The notes beneath the pieces were generated by a model. That model worked only from the letters and a program-made list of their open reading frames with translations, ran no database searches and had not been told where the DNA came from. From NCBI GenBank assembly GCA_965214235.1, contig CBDCBH010000003.1, forward strand, positions 2,046,001 through 2,110,000: DNA of 64,000 nt, read 5' to 3'. Origin of the DNA: Ilyomonas sp965214235. Lineage in GTDB: Bacteria > Bacteroidota > Bacteroidia > Chitinophagales > Chitinophagaceae. This document shows, piece by piece, positions 1 to 9,063 of the stretch. A program made the position numbers and the translations under genes. Positions within the stretch are counted from its first letter, which is position 1; each line of letters starts with the position of its first letter.

Positions 1-161
1 TTTAACAGCACAATCAATTCAAGCGAATCAATTGAATCCAAACCAAGTCCGCCACCAAATAATTCTTCATCATCTTTAATATCCCCAGGTTTAAGATCTG
101 TAAGGTTAAGATGTTCTATAATCTGCAACTTTAATTTTTCTTTGAGTGCTGTAATTTCCAT
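1..161 (-). CDS. Acyl carrier protein, 3' end off the window
   Basis: Reading leftwards from the ATG at 161-159, the frame is open to the window edge and gives about 53 residues. It contains GLGLDSIDSLEL, the classic phosphopantetheine attachment motif of ACPs with the modified serine in DSIDSLE. The start codon follows directly on the stop of the ABC permease gene, so it is almost certainly the next gene of the same operon. In dialkylresorcinol/aryl-polyene clusters such carriers hold the growing or starter acyl chain. The C-terminal helix lies outside the window, so the length cannot be judged. That it is an ACP is clear; its specific role in the pathway is inferred from context. Confidence 0.88.
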   Translation of the reverse strand, partial: MEITALKEKLKLQIIEHLNLTDLKPGDIKDDEELFGGGLGLDSIDSLELIVLL

Positions 162-1436
162 TTATATAAGTTTTTTTCTTTTCAACTGGAGCAAAGCTAT
201 TAATTGCAACACAATTGCTATGATTAGTATAGATAAAATATTTATGCTAACATCTTTAAGCTTTCCGCCTTCTAAAAACAATCCATAATACGCCTCCAAA
301 CACCAATGCAATGGTGAAACTGACATGAGTGATTTGAATGAATGGGGCATGATAAACCCTGGTACCATTAAGCCACCAATGATAGATAATATTACGATTG
401 ATACCGCGCCGAATGCATTGGCTTGTTCTTGTGTATTTGCAAAAACGCCAACACACATGGCATAGCTTACCGCACACCAACCGCAGGTTAGGGTAACTAT
501 TATCAGTCCTAACATATCATGTGGCAAATGCAATTGTGGTAAACCAATGATTGGAAAAAGATAAATGCCAATGAAAAAAATAACGATGGCTTGTAAAAAA
601 GTAACTTTTAGATATACGATTTGCTTTGATAATAATGCAATGAAATAACTGGTTGGTAATGTTTTTAAGCGAATGAAACTGCCGCTTAACTTTTCACGCA
701 CAATGCTGCTGCCGAGCGACATTACAACAAAAAACATTGCAAAGATTGTCCATGCAGGAACATTGTGTTGCGTAGCGTTTACAATAACTTTTTCATTGCT
801 TGATGACAAAGGAATTTCTTTAATGCTTGTATTATTGGCAAGCATTTGTTTTTGCAAAGAATCGGGCATCGGTTTTTCGTTGATAGCAAGGTATAAATCT
901 CTGAGTGTTTCTTTGCTTTGAAGAATCTGAATGGCGCTGTTTAAAGCACCTTGAATAGAAAGCTTTAATGATTGTTGAATAATGGGATTGTAATAAAAAC
1001 AAAGGTAATTATTGTTTGAAAAATTTGTAGCAGCCGTATCACCCTCCAAACCAAAAGATAGCAATGCTTTGCCTGCAGTAGTTTTTGCTTTTGCTTCTAT
1101 TTGTTGGGTGAAAGATGAATCGATGACTAAAGTAATTACAACATTTTTTGAATGCATTTCATCTGCAATGTGTTGCGGGCTTCCCATTTTTAAGAGAAAA
1201 ATTTTGAACATTCCACTCGTATCAAGAGCATGTATAAATTCCTGGCTTAGTTTGCCTTCATCGTTATTGTGTATAAATATTTCAATCCTGCTTTTATCTA
1301 ACAAATCAAACGTGTTGCTTTGAATGCTGGTTACGATGATAACTAACAAAACAGGCATCGCAAACATTAGCAACAAACCCATTTTATCGCGAAGCAAAAT
1401 GCGCACATCTTTTTGTATGGTTGCAAAAAGTTTCAT
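162..1436 (-). CDS. ABC-2 type transporter permease
   Basis: The 424-residue membrane protein has the ABC-2 permease layout: one transmembrane helix near residues 20-41, a large extracytoplasmic domain to about residue 225, then five or six helices in the C-terminal half beginning with WTIFAMFFVVMSLGSSIVRE. Its start overlaps the end of the ATPase gene by 4 bases, a translational-coupling arrangement, and the ACP gene begins at the next base after its stop. With the ATPase it should form an exporter in the inner membrane. ABC-2 exporters of this kind recur in flexirubin-type clusters, where export of the pigment or a precursor to the outer membrane is a reasonable guess. The substrate cannot be read from the sequence. 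Confidence 0.88.
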   Translation of the reverse strand: MKLFATIQKDVRILLRDKMGLLLMFAMPVLLVIIVTSIQSNTFDLLDKSRIEIFIHNNDEGKLSQEFIHALDTSGMFKIFLLKMGSPQHIADEMHSKNVVITLVIDSSFTQQIEAKAKTTAGKALLSFGLEGDTAATNFSNNNYLCFYYNPIIQQSLKLSIQGALNSAIQILQSKETLRDLYLAINEKPMPDSLQKQMLANNTSIKEIPLSSSNEKVIVNATQHNVPAWTIFAMFFVVMSLGSSIVREKLSGSFIRLKTLPTSYFIALLSKQIVYLKVTFLQAIVIFFIGIYLFPIIGLPQLHLPHDMLGLIIVTLTCGWCAVSYAMCVGVFANTQEQANAFGAVSIVILSIIGGLMVPGFIMPHSFKSLMSVSPLHWCLEAYYGLFLEGGKLKDVSINILSILIIAIVLQLIALLQLKRKKLI

Positions 1437-2179
1437 GCTTCGTTGTAAGATTTACCTGTTAAATGAATAAATAAAGCTTCAAGGCCATCCTGCTTGTATT
1501 CGGTCAATAAATTATCCAATCTATCCAACGCAATTATTTTTCCTTGATTCATCAAAGCAATCTGATTGCATAATTCTTCAGCTTCGCCTAACTGGTGCGA
1601 GGTATAAATTAGCGTTGTGCCGCCTGCATTAAGTTGTTTCAGATAATTGATGATTTCATGACGTGTTTGCACATCAACGCCAACAGTAGGTTCGTCTAAA
1701 AACAACAATTGTGGCTGATGAATGACACCGATGGCAAGATTTACTTTGCGCTTCATGCCACCCGAAAACTTTTTTACCTGCTGATTTTTTACGGAGGTAA
1801 GATGTAAAATTTCTAACAGTTCATCGGAACGTTGCGCCGTTTCTTTTTTATTCAAACCACTCCATGCGCCGAAGAACTGCAGATTTTCTACCGGCGTTAA
1901 TTCTTCATAAAAAGAAAAATCCTGCGGCACAAAACCAAATAATTGATTGGTGTTTTTCTTTCCTGCTTTGATAGAATTGCCAAACAGTTGAATGTTGCCG
2001 TGGGTGAACGAAAACAAACCAGTCATCAAACTCATTAATGTTGTTTTGCCTGCTCCATTCGGACCGAACAAACCAAAACGCTCGCCTTGCTCAATCTCCA
2101 GATTGAGATCATTAAAAAGCTGTGTTTGATTTTTATAATGAAAATTAAGATGCTCAATTTTTATGGCAGGCGTTTTCAT
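1433..2179 (-). CDS. ABC transporter ATP-binding protein
   Basis: A single nucleotide-binding domain of 248 residues with every expected motif: Walker A GPNGAGKTT near residue 38, the signature KFSGGMKRK near 137, Walker B LLFLDEPTVGVD near 158, and the switch histidine in TSHQ. It shares 4-base overlaps with the BtrH-like gene before it and the permease gene after it, so the three are probably translated as a unit. It powers the ABC-2 permease next door. The length is normal for exporters of the DrrA/CcmA class. The transported compound is inferred only from the pigment cluster around it. Confidence 0.93.
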   Translation of the reverse strand: MKTPAIKIEHLNFHYKNQTQLFNDLNLEIEQGERFGLFGPNGAGKTTLMSLMTGLFSFTHGNIQLFGNSIKAGKKNTNQLFGFVPQDFSFYEELTPVENLQFFGAWSGLNKKETAQRSDELLEILHLTSVKNQQVKKFSGGMKRKVNLAIGVIHQPQLLFLDEPTVGVDVQTRHEIINYLKQLNAGGTTLIYTSHQLGEAEELCNQIALMNQGKIIALDRLDNLLTEYKQDGLEALFIHLTGKSYNEA

Positions 2180-3192
2180 TTATGCCAGTTTATTTTGGAA
2201 AGATTTATAAAGGCTTTCTTTTCAATCTCAGAGATTTCTAAAAGATAATCACCCATCACGTTAAAATCTTCCTGCGAGCCAAGCCTGCCTTTATAAATGC
2301 CTGCCGCCTGCACAGCAGCCGTGCGCCAAAGATCGCCGGCTTTTGTAAACTCTTCAGACAAGCGCATCAAGTCATCATCCGGTAAATAAGCATAAGCCTC
2401 CTGCAGAAATGCTGCATAAATGTAACGAAACCCACCTCCGCCGGTTCCGATTTCTTCCTGCATGCGCACTAACTGGGCAAGGTATAAACCCGCTTTATGA
2501 ACGCCTAATTTATGGCGCCAGTTCTTTATTTTTCTTCCTGCGAATGCAATACCCTTTACGCCAACAATTGGCCCCGGAATACGCAACATTATAAACACGT
2601 TCGTTTTAATACCGCGCTTTATTGCCTGCCTTATCGTATCATCTGTGATGATGCCTTTCTTTTCTGCAAAGTAAAGTTGTCCTTTCGGCGCTAAGGCACC
2701 TTTTGCAAAACGAACACGTTCCAAATCAAAAGATGTCAAAATGGTTTCATGTTCCATGATGGGATCACTAATCAAGTAATTTCCATCCTGTTTTCCAAAC
2801 ACTATTAAATTATGTGCATTAAAATGAAAACGGTATTCTTTCGGAAAATAAGGCAGGTAATACACACCCACCTGGCAACCTACAACAATGCCTTCACCTA
2901 ATTTTTTATCTAATAATTCCCGGGCTTCTTTTTTAGATGAAAATTTTTTTCTTGTTATCCGGATGCCTAAAGAATGACATGTTTTTTTAAAGATAACGCC
3001 AGGAAAAGAACGAAATGCAATGGCTGGTCCATTGTTGATTTTTACAAGTGGAAAATATACGAAAAACAAACCTGCTCCCATGCCAAAAGCCAATGGCTCG
3101 GTGATTTGCCCGACGCCAATGCTTTTCAATAAATTTCTTGTTACTCCACTTTCACAATGCGCCGCCTGTTCGTGATGAAAATTATTCTGCAT
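2176..3192 (-). CDS. BtrH-like acyltransferase (BtrH_N/DUF4872 type)
   Basis: The 338-residue protein begins with an HCESG motif (Cys13) that matches the N-terminal domain of butirosin protein BtrH, which moves an acyl group from an ACP to an acceptor. The first half (about 8-150) is the BtrH_N-like region, with HFNAHNLIVFG resembling the papain-like His region. The second half fits the DUF4872 type. It overlaps the upstream 135-aa gene by 11 bases and the ATPase gene by 4. In flexirubin-type clusters a BtrH-like protein is a plausible enzyme for joining the carrier-bound polyene acid to the dialkylresorcinol, an inference from the known BtrH chemistry. The family call is good; the acceptor is unproven. 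Confidence 0.78.
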   Translation of the reverse strand: MQNNFHHEQAAHCESGVTRNLLKSIGVGQITEPLAFGMGAGLFFVYFPLVKINNGPAIAFRSFPGVIFKKTCHSLGIRITRKKFSSKKEARELLDKKLGEGIVVGCQVGVYYLPYFPKEYRFHFNAHNLIVFGKQDGNYLISDPIMEHETILTSFDLERVRFAKGALAPKGQLYFAEKKGIITDDTIRQAIKRGIKTNVFIMLRIPGPIVGVKGIAFAGRKIKNWRHKLGVHKAGLYLAQLVRMQEEIGTGGGGFRYIYAAFLQEAYAYLPDDDLMRLSEEFTKAGDLWRTAAVQAAGIYKGRLGSQEDFNVMGDYLLEISEIEKKAFINLSKINWHK

Positions 3193-3589
3193 GCACGTTC
3201 ATCGTTTTTAATTCATCAACAGTTACGTTAAAAACCTCAGCGTATGTATTCAACTTTTTGGTTGATAATTTATTAAAAACAGCAGGCTTTAAATGACGTT
3301 TGATCTGCCATTTAAAAAAACCTGTATAAGCTGATAATATACCAATATCCATTACGCTTCTCTCTAAAAAAAACAAGATGGGGCTTGCTTCATTCTGCAA
3401 AACTTTTTCTTTTGCCGCAGCCACTTTCTGTTCAATATCATCCCAGGTTACATCAAGCGCGTTTGTTTTTACATCCCAGCCATTGCTTAGTTCTGTTATG
3501 TATTTGCCCCTTTCATCTGTTACATAACAAACCTCCTTTGTTATTTTCCCAAGTGAACCTAAGTGTTGCGGAACTTCATCTTTTTTCAT
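3182..3589 (-). CDS. Uncharacterised 135-aa cluster protein
   Basis: I do not recognise a named domain. The protein is small, soluble, rich in lysine and without a signal peptide. Its C-terminal part (about 85-133) reads like an all-helical segment, with KWQIKRHLKPAVFNKLS followed by YAEVFNVTVDELK. It starts with ATG 64 bases after the DarB stop, and its end overlaps the BtrH-like gene by 11 bases, so it belongs to the operon. Being translationally coupled to BtrH suggests a partner or regulator of that enzyme, but this is inference from position only. Confidence 0.75.
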   Translation of the reverse strand: MKKDEVPQHLGSLGKITKEVCYVTDERGKYITELSNGWDVKTNALDVTWDDIEQKVAAAKEKVLQNEASPILFFLERSVMDIGILSAYTGFFKWQIKRHLKPAVFNKLSTKKLNTYAEVFNVTVDELKTMNVHAE

Positions 3590-3653
3590 ACGATAAGTTT
3601 TGTAAGATGTAAAAGGAGAAGGTTGAAATGTGATTGTATATTACATTTTACTT

Positions 3654-4802
3654 TTAGCAAACCGTCAACATTGCATACATATATGAAAAACGTGAGCTTT
3701 CGGGAACGAGCAACAACAATCTTTCTCCTTTTTTTAATTGGCCACTTTTAAATAATTCGTGTACCATAAAGTAAGCTGATGCAGCTCCCACATTACCCAT
3801 GCTTGTTAGATTAACAAACCATTTTTCATAGGGTACAATTCCTCCCAACACAGCCATTACCTCAGAAATTCTACTGCGAAAAAACTCGCTCGACATGTGT
3901 GGTAAAAAATAATTTATATCATCAACAGTTAAACCTTTGTGTTCGAAAATTTCCTTGATCTTCTTGCCGCCCAGCGGAACAATGTTATTGCTTAACAAAC
4001 CAATGTCTTGCTTTATGCTAAAGATAGATTTATTAAATATCTCTTCCGGCGTAAATTCAAGATAACTTCTTACAGTACCATCCGGTTCTTTTTCGCAAGC
4101 CATGTACATGCAGGTTTCCATTTCATGGGCGTAAGAAACACCTTCAATCCAATCAACACGCAAACTCAAACCTTCTGCATTTGGTGTACCACTTAATAAG
4201 AAAGCAGAAGCGCCATCACTTAACATCCAACGCAAAAATTCTTTATCAAAACTGATGTAAGGGTTTTTATTTAATTCTTCCAGTTTGTGCGATTCTTCTT
4301 CAAACACATTTGCCCTTAGCGAGGCCGAAAACCGTTCCGAGCCTGTTGCTACTGCTAATTGTTTATCGCCTGTTTTCACCGCCATGTAGGCATATTTGAA
4401 AGCGTGCATACCTGCGCAACAAACGCCTGAAGGTGAAACTACTTCTATGGCTTCCGCTTCCGGCAGCCAACCATGCACCATAACACCATGCGAAGGCATC
4501 AATTGATCTGGCGAAGATGTGCCGCATGACAGAAGATCAACCTCTTTTAGTTTTGCCGTTTTTTCTATAAATAAGTTTCGTACAGCTTCAGCCGCCATTT
4601 GTGCATTGGTATGCGTGGTTTTTCCTCCTTTTTCCAATGCGTAATATCTTGTATGAATGCCGTTATTTCTAAGAACAATTTTTTTCGATTTGGATGGCTT
4701 GCCATTGATATAGCCGAGATATTCTTCCATCTCATCATTACTCACAGGGTTATTCGGCAAAAACCAGGAGGTGTTAGTAATGTAAACTTCGTTTAAAGCC
4801 AT
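3654..4802 (-). CDS. darB: Dialkylresorcinol ketosynthase DarB (KAS III-like)
   Basis: The 382-residue protein has a thiolase/KAS III fold with the triad expected of the family: Cys129 in GVCCAG, a His in YFLPHMSS, and an Asn in NLTSMGNVGAAS. DarB enzymes condense two beta-keto or enone acyl units into the cyclohexanedione that becomes a 2,5-dialkylresorcinol. It lies 2 bases after the DarA gene, and the darA-darB pair is the hallmark of dialkylresorcinol and flexirubin pathways. A plain FabH would be about 320 residues and would normally sit in a fatty-acid operon, so DarB is the better call. The exact acyl substrates are not visible. Confidence 0.87.
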   Translation of the reverse strand: MALNEVYITNTSWFLPNNPVSNDEMEEYLGYINGKPSKSKKIVLRNNGIHTRYYALEKGGKTTHTNAQMAAEAVRNLFIEKTAKLKEVDLLSCGTSSPDQLMPSHGVMVHGWLPEAEAIEVVSPSGVCCAGMHAFKYAYMAVKTGDKQLAVATGSERFSASLRANVFEEESHKLEELNKNPYISFDKEFLRWMLSDGASAFLLSGTPNAEGLSLRVDWIEGVSYAHEMETCMYMACEKEPDGTVRSYLEFTPEEIFNKSIFSIKQDIGLLSNNIVPLGGKKIKEIFEHKGLTVDDINYFLPHMSSEFFRSRISEVMAVLGGIVPYEKWFVNLTSMGNVGAASAYFMVHELFKSGQLKKGERLLLLVPESSRFSYMYAMLTVC

Positions 4803-4804
4803 GT

Positions 4805-5701
4805 TTAATTCAATTTAAGTAAAGCCGCTTTTTTATTTTGAATGTGCTTTGACAAAAAAGGCTTAAAAATAAGCATGTTAATTACCCACACCAACGGCGC
4901 AGCAATAAACAGCGCAATTAAAAGATAATATTTGAATAGAGCAAGCCAGAACGTTTTGTTTCGTTTTTTACTAATAAATTTTGCCCAAAGCCTAAACATA
5001 ACGGCTGCCTTACTTTCAATAAACAGTAAATGATATTTTGGATCAACCGCTTTTGTTTTTACCAACTTTTCCTGTAAGCCATCCCATTTGTTTTTTGTAA
5101 GATAAGGCAATGCAATCTTTCCAAATTCCTTCGTGTTTTTAATGTCTTTCTCTGCCACACCGGGTAACGGAAAAAAGCGGAGGTAGCGGTCTTTTTTGCC
5201 TGTTAGCATCCAATGAAAAATTGTAAAAATACTTACCAAATTCAAATGCCGGTCGAACAATGCAACCGTTCCAACATGATTAGCGCCGGCATCTTTCAGC
5301 ATCAGTTTTATTCTTTCAAAAGCACTCACCCACATATTTCTAACGCCTGTAAGGGTAATAACTGGTGTGTGTTTTAAAACATTTTTAAAAATTGAATTAT
5401 GCAATAAAGAACGAAAAGGAATACTGGGCGATAAAAACCAGGGTTGATAACCAAGAATGATGAGATCATACGAAGAATGTTGTAATTGCAATGGCTCAAG
5501 TTCGTGCACAACGCCCAATACACAATCGGGCATTACACTGAAAAATCGTTGGGTCGTCCAGGGAAAAGGAAAATCGTTTTTTAATTGAATGCGCACTATT
5601 TCAACTTCAACACCGGCTTCAATGAAAGGAGCACAAAAATTGTCAATGATTTTTCCTAATTGTCCTGATTGAGAATAATAAATTGCCAATACTTTTTTCA
5701 T
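4805..5701 (-). CDS. darA: Dialkylresorcinol aromatase DarA (flavodoxin-fold)
   Basis: The protein (298 residues) opens with IYYSQSGQLGKII, a flavodoxin-like phosphate-binding loop for the flavin, and has the DarA length and C-terminal extension. A hydrophobic helix near residues 254-278 (YYLLIALFIAAPLVWVINM) should tie it to the membrane. DarA oxidises the cyclohexanedione made by DarB to the aromatic resorcinol. It is 8 bases after the small secreted protein gene and 2 bases before darB, in one operon. The pairing with DarB makes the call firm. A general NAD(P)H:flavin oxidoreductase is the alternative if the context is ignored. Confidence 0.85.
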   Translation of the reverse strand: MKKVLAIYYSQSGQLGKIIDNFCAPFIEAGVEVEIVRIQLKNDFPFPWTTQRFFSVMPDCVLGVVHELEPLQLQHSSYDLIILGYQPWFLSPSIPFRSLLHNSIFKNVLKHTPVITLTGVRNMWVSAFERIKLMLKDAGANHVGTVALFDRHLNLVSIFTIFHWMLTGKKDRYLRFFPLPGVAEKDIKNTKEFGKIALPYLTKNKWDGLQEKLVKTKAVDPKYHLLFIESKAAVMFRLWAKFISKKRNKTFWLALFKYYLLIALFIAAPLVWVINMLIFKPFLSKHIQNKKAALLKLN

Positions 5702-5709
5702 GCTGAAGT

Positions 5710-6207
5710 TTACATTTCAAAATCCTGTGGTTTGAGGGCTTTTGAAGTTTGGCTGTAATCAATCAATATGTTTCGAACTTCGGATGAAAGGTTCTTATAA
5801 TTCTTCTTGATGAATGCTGCATCATCAGCGATATTGCTGCTGTATTTCACCACTTTTGGTGCATGTTCCTGAATGATCAGGCGCAGAAAATGAAATTCAA
5901 CATTCGAAGTATCTGCACGGTAGGAAGTTTCAAATTTTATTCGCCCGCTTTTGAACGCAGATAGCTTTTGTTTTGGCACTTTTAACAAGCCTGCTTTCTT
6001 CATTAATAATGTTCCTGTAAAAGCATCTTTTGTGTTTGAAGCGGATGCTTGTACCAATTGGATTTCATCTTCCACTTCAGAAATATTTCCCGACTTTACA
6101 ATTCTGTAATATTCAACTTTATCAAATTGTTCAACTGCAGATTTTGCTTCTGAAATTTGAAAAATGACTGGAAAAAACAGTGCAAAAACAAACAAACGTA
6201 ACCTCAT
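5710..6207 (-). CDS. Small secreted protein, first gene of the dar operon
   Basis: A 165-residue protein with a Sec signal peptide (MRLRLFVFALFFPVIFQISEA) and a lysine-rich mature part without cysteines or repeats. I do not recognise the family. The middle region describes alternating strands and the end (about 125-165) is helical. It is the first gene of the minus-strand operon, 8 bases before darA. An exported or periplasmic role in late pigment handling, for example carrying lipophilic intermediates, would fit but is a guess. Confidence 0.75.
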   Translation of the reverse strand: MRLRLFVFALFFPVIFQISEAKSAVEQFDKVEYYRIVKSGNISEVEDEIQLVQASASNTKDAFTGTLLMKKAGLLKVPKQKLSAFKSGRIKFETSYRADTSNVEFHFLRLIIQEHAPKVVKYSSNIADDAAFIKKNYKNLSSEVRNILIDYSQTSKALKPQDFEM

Positions 6208-6502
6208 AGCTAATCCGCAAATATAATTGAAATGACAACGTTTAAAACAATGAGTTTAACCTAACCGCGGTGGAAGATAAATTGCCTCTTTTCAATTGAT
6301 GTATGAATTTTTGGTAGTTTCGAACAAAATAAAATCATTGCCAAAACACAGCATTAATTCAGAGTGATCTTGATAAATTTTTATCTTTTATAAAAATGAA
6401 TTCCCCAACTACCTTTTTGCAGATGACGTTATTAAAACTGCCTTTGCAATTTCCAACGATGAGTACAGAAAGCGAAATCATTTACAAAACAATTCAATTT
6501 CA
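6208..6502. promoter_or_regulatory. Divergent intergenic region of the pigment operons
   Basis: This 295-bp gap separates the leftward dar operon from the rightward biosynthetic operon, so promoters for both should lie here. On the minus strand a TATATTTG box (6218-6225) fits the Bacteroidota -7 consensus TAnnTTTG but lies very close to the 6207 start. I cannot assign a matching -33 box with confidence. The part from about 6377 onward is open in the frame of the downstream reductase and reads as protein, so the true non-coding part is probably only 6208-6395. Confidence 0.45.
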
Positions 6503-7306
6503 TTGGTAAACAATTCAAAACAATTTGATGGTTTTTGGGCTGTCATTCTCGGCGGCTCCAGCGGCTTTGGTTTTGCCACTATTGAAAAATTAGTATGGCA
6601 TGGAATGAACATTGCATTATTGTACCGCGAAACTACACAAGTTGAAAAACCATTGTTGATTACTCTTCAAAATTTAGCCAATCATAACAACGTAACTATT
6701 TTACCATACAATTTGAACGCGTTGGATGAAAATGCGCGAACAAAATTTATTACGGATTTTTCATCCAAAACAAATAAAAAAAATTGTGTGCGTTTACTTT
6801 TGCATTCTATTTCAAGAGGCAATTTAAAACCATTGATTGCCGAAAACGAGAATGTTCTTACCATTGAAGACATTCAGCTTACATCGTACGCAATGAGCAA
6901 TAGCATTCTCGATTGGGTTCGATTGATTGTAAAAGAAAATCTTTTTTGTAAAGACGGAAGAATTATTGGTTTAACCAGTGAAGGCGCCGAAAAATACTGG
7001 GAAGGTTATGCGGCGGTTTCCGTTGCTAAGGCATCGCTAAAAAGCCTCGCCAGATACATGGCTGTTGATTTTGCAAAATTTGGGCTAAAAACAAACTTAA
7101 TACAAGCGGGCATTACAGAAACTCCATCTTTAAAAAGAATACCTAACAGCAAATCTTTATTAGAATTGGCTGCTGCCAGAAATCCATTCAACCGGATTAC
7201 TACACCGCAGGACGTTGCAAATGTTATTTATTTATTGTGTACCGATGAAGCAGCGTGGATCAATGGAACTTTGATTCATGTTGATGGTGGTGAACATTGC
7301 TGCTAA
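6503..7306 (+). CDS. FabI-like enoyl/ketoreductase of the SDR superfamily
   Basis: A Rossmann-fold reductase with GGSSGFGFAT as the cofactor loop. The active site is YAAVSVAK, a Tyr-x6-Lys spacing as in FabI enoyl-ACP reductases rather than the Tyr-x3-Lys of ordinary SDRs. The C-terminal end LIHVDGGEH is typical. The listed start is a TTG, giving 267 residues. About 40 codons upstream stay open in the same frame (6377-6502) and look protein-coding, but offer only ATT or CTT as starts, so the N-terminus is uncertain and a one-base frameshift near 6400 is possible. It is 15 bases from the dehydratase gene. Its role is presumably reduction of carrier-bound acyl chains for the alkyl or polyene unit. 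Confidence 0.8.
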   Translation: MVNNSKQFDGFWAVILGGSSGFGFATIEKLVWHGMNIALLYRETTQVEKPLLITLQNLANHNNVTILPYNLNALDENARTKFITDFSSKTNKKNCVRLLLHSISRGNLKPLIAENENVLTIEDIQLTSYAMSNSILDWVRLIVKENLFCKDGRIIGLTSEGAEKYWEGYAAVSVAKASLKSLARYMAVDFAKFGLKTNLIQAGITETPSLKRIPNSKSLLELAAARNPFNRITTPQDVANVIYLLCTDEAAWINGTLIHVDGGEHCC

Positions 7307-7321
7307 TTTATATTTGCAAAC

Positions 7322-7795
7322 ATGTACCAGGAAATTTTAGGATTGCTTCCTTATAAATCTTCTTTTCGCTTTGTTGATGAAATTATTTCGCTCGACGAAA
7401 ATGGGGTTACTGGTACTTATACGTTGCGAAGAAGCGCTTTTTTTTATGAAGACCATTTTCCAAATAATCCGGTAACTCCCGGCGTTATTATTATTGAAGT
7501 GATGGCACAGATAGGTTTGGTTGTTTTAGGCATATATTTTATCATAAACAATAAAGAAAAATTTGAGCAAAAGGCGAATGAAAAAATTTTTCCTTTACTT
7601 ACTTCAACTGAGGTTTCATTTTTTAAAATAGTGCTGCCAGGTGAAAAAGTTATTGTAGTTTCTAAAAAACAATATTTTCGTTTCGATAAGCTAAAATGTT
7701 ATGTTGAAATGTTGAATGAAGCCGGTGAATTAATTGCAAGAGGAACCTTTGCAGGCATTATAAAAAGTATCAATCCTAACAAAACTAAATTATGA
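7322..7795 (+). CDS. FabZ-like 3-hydroxyacyl-ACP dehydratase
   Basis: A 157-residue hotdog-fold protein with the FabZ core DHFPNNPVTPGVIIIEVMAQ, including the catalytic His and the Glu of the helix. It starts with ATG 15 bases after the reductase gene and ends overlapping the ketosynthase start by 4 bases. It would dehydrate 3-hydroxyacyl chains during polyene or acyl-chain building. The window holds a second hotdog protein without this histidine (15194-15601), so this one is the better candidate for the main dehydratase. Confidence 0.88.
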   Translation: MYQEILGLLPYKSSFRFVDEIISLDENGVTGTYTLRRSAFFYEDHFPNNPVTPGVIIIEVMAQIGLVVLGIYFIINNKEKFEQKANEKIFPLLTSTEVSFFKIVLPGEKVIVVSKKQYFRFDKLKCYVEMLNEAGELIARGTFAGIIKSINPNKTKL

Positions 7796-9063
7796 GCCGC
7801 CGGGTTGTTGTTACAGGCATGGGTGTGGTAGCGCCAAACGGCATAGGTATTCCCGCTTTTTTACATTCGATTCAAAACGGTATTTCTGGAATTAAATTCA
7901 TTCCGCAATACGAAGAATTGCACTTTTATTCTCAAGTGTGCGGTGTTCCTCAATTTAATTTTAGTCATCTCAAAGATTATCTTTCCGAAGTTACATTTCA
8001 TGGATTAAAAGCCAGCACGATTGGTTACGCCATTAAAGCTGCGGCAGACGCCTGGATTGATGCGGGCAATCAATTAAATGATAGCACTGTGCATTGGGAT
8101 ACGGGATGCGTGTTTGGTAACAGCATTGCCGATACAGAAGCGATGAAAAGAGTAATTGCACTGATTGATACAAAACAATCCCGCAAGTTAGGCTCAAGAA
8201 TGATTGAACAGTTGATGAACAGTGGTTCTACGGCTTATATCACAGGTTTGCTCCATTTGGGCAATCGTATTATTACAAATTCCTCCGCCTGTGCAACAGG
8301 CTCCCAGGCTGTATTAATGGGTTACGAATATATAAAATACGGCATGGCAAAGCGCATGTTGGTGGGCAGCAACGAATACATTGATAGTTATATATTTGGC
8401 GCTTTTGATGCGATGCGTATTTTATCAAGAAAATTTAATCAGGAACCCGATAAAGCTTCGCGGCCAATGAGCGCAACAGCCGGAGGGTTTGTGCCTGGCT
8501 CCGGTGCCGGTGCATTGGTGTTGGAAGACCTTGATTATGCCCTAGCGCGTAATGCAACGATTTATGCCGAAGTATTAGGTGGCGCCACAAATTCAGGCGC
8601 ACAACAGGGAACAGGCTCTATGACTTCACCCAACTCAGAAGGAGTTGTAAATTGTATTGTTGATGCAATAAACAATGCAGGTATTGATGCGAAAGATGTG
8701 GATTTGATAAGCGGACACTTAACGGCTACAATGGCTGATAAAATTGAAATTGAAAATTGGGCAGCGGCTCTGCAAAGAAAAGGAGACAAATTTCCACTTA
8801 CCAATTCTGTAAAATCAATGATCGGGCATTGCTTAAGTGCAGCAGGCTCAATTGAAATTGTAGCAGTAGTATTGCAGATTATGCACCAGTTTGTGCATCC
8901 GAATATTAATCTGGAAGATCCGAATCCTGAAATTGTTGAAATTGCAGGTTCAACGTCTTTGCCAACAAAAGCAGTGAATAAAAATATCAAAATAGCAGCA
9001 AAAGCAAACTTTGGTTTTGGGGATGTAAATGCCTGTTTGTTTTTTTCCAAATACAAATCATAA
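7792..9063 (+). CDS. Beta-ketoacyl-ACP synthase, KAS I/II type
   Basis: A full-length 423-residue ketosynthase. The catalytic triad is intact: Cys167 in NSSACATGSQ, His309 in SGHLTATMAD and His346 in SMIGHCLSAAGS, where the housekeeping enzyme has HGTST. The end motif NFGFGDVNACLFF matches the FGFGG loop of the family in a slightly altered form. It overlaps the dehydratase gene by 4 bases and the ACP gene by 1. It should extend the polyene or alkyl chain on the adjacent ACP. No chain-length-factor partner is seen here; one may lie left of the window. Confidence 0.92.
   Translation: MSRRVVVTGMGVVAPNGIGIPAFLHSIQNGISGIKFIPQYEELHFYSQVCGVPQFNFSHLKDYLSEVTFHGLKASTIGYAIKAAADAWIDAGNQLNDSTVHWDTGCVFGNSIADTEAMKRVIALIDTKQSRKLGSRMIEQLMNSGSTAYITGLLHLGNRIITNSSACATGSQAVLMGYEYIKYGMAKRMLVGSNEYIDSYIFGAFDAMRILSRKFNQEPDKASRPMSATAGGFVPGSGAGALVLEDLDYALARNATIYAEVLGGATNSGAQQGTGSMTSPNSEGVVNCIVDAINNAGIDAKDVDLISGHLTATMADKIEIENWAAALQRKGDKFPLTNSVKSMIGHCLSAAGSIEIVAVVLQIMHQFVHPNINLEDPNPEIVEIAGSTSLPTKAVNKNIKIAAKANFGFGDVNACLFFSKYKS

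Noticed and set aside
6396..6509. Small ORF of 37 codons upstream of the FabI-like reductase
   Set aside because: The other frame over the same bases reads more like protein and joins the reductase, so this is a shadow or the result of a frameshift.
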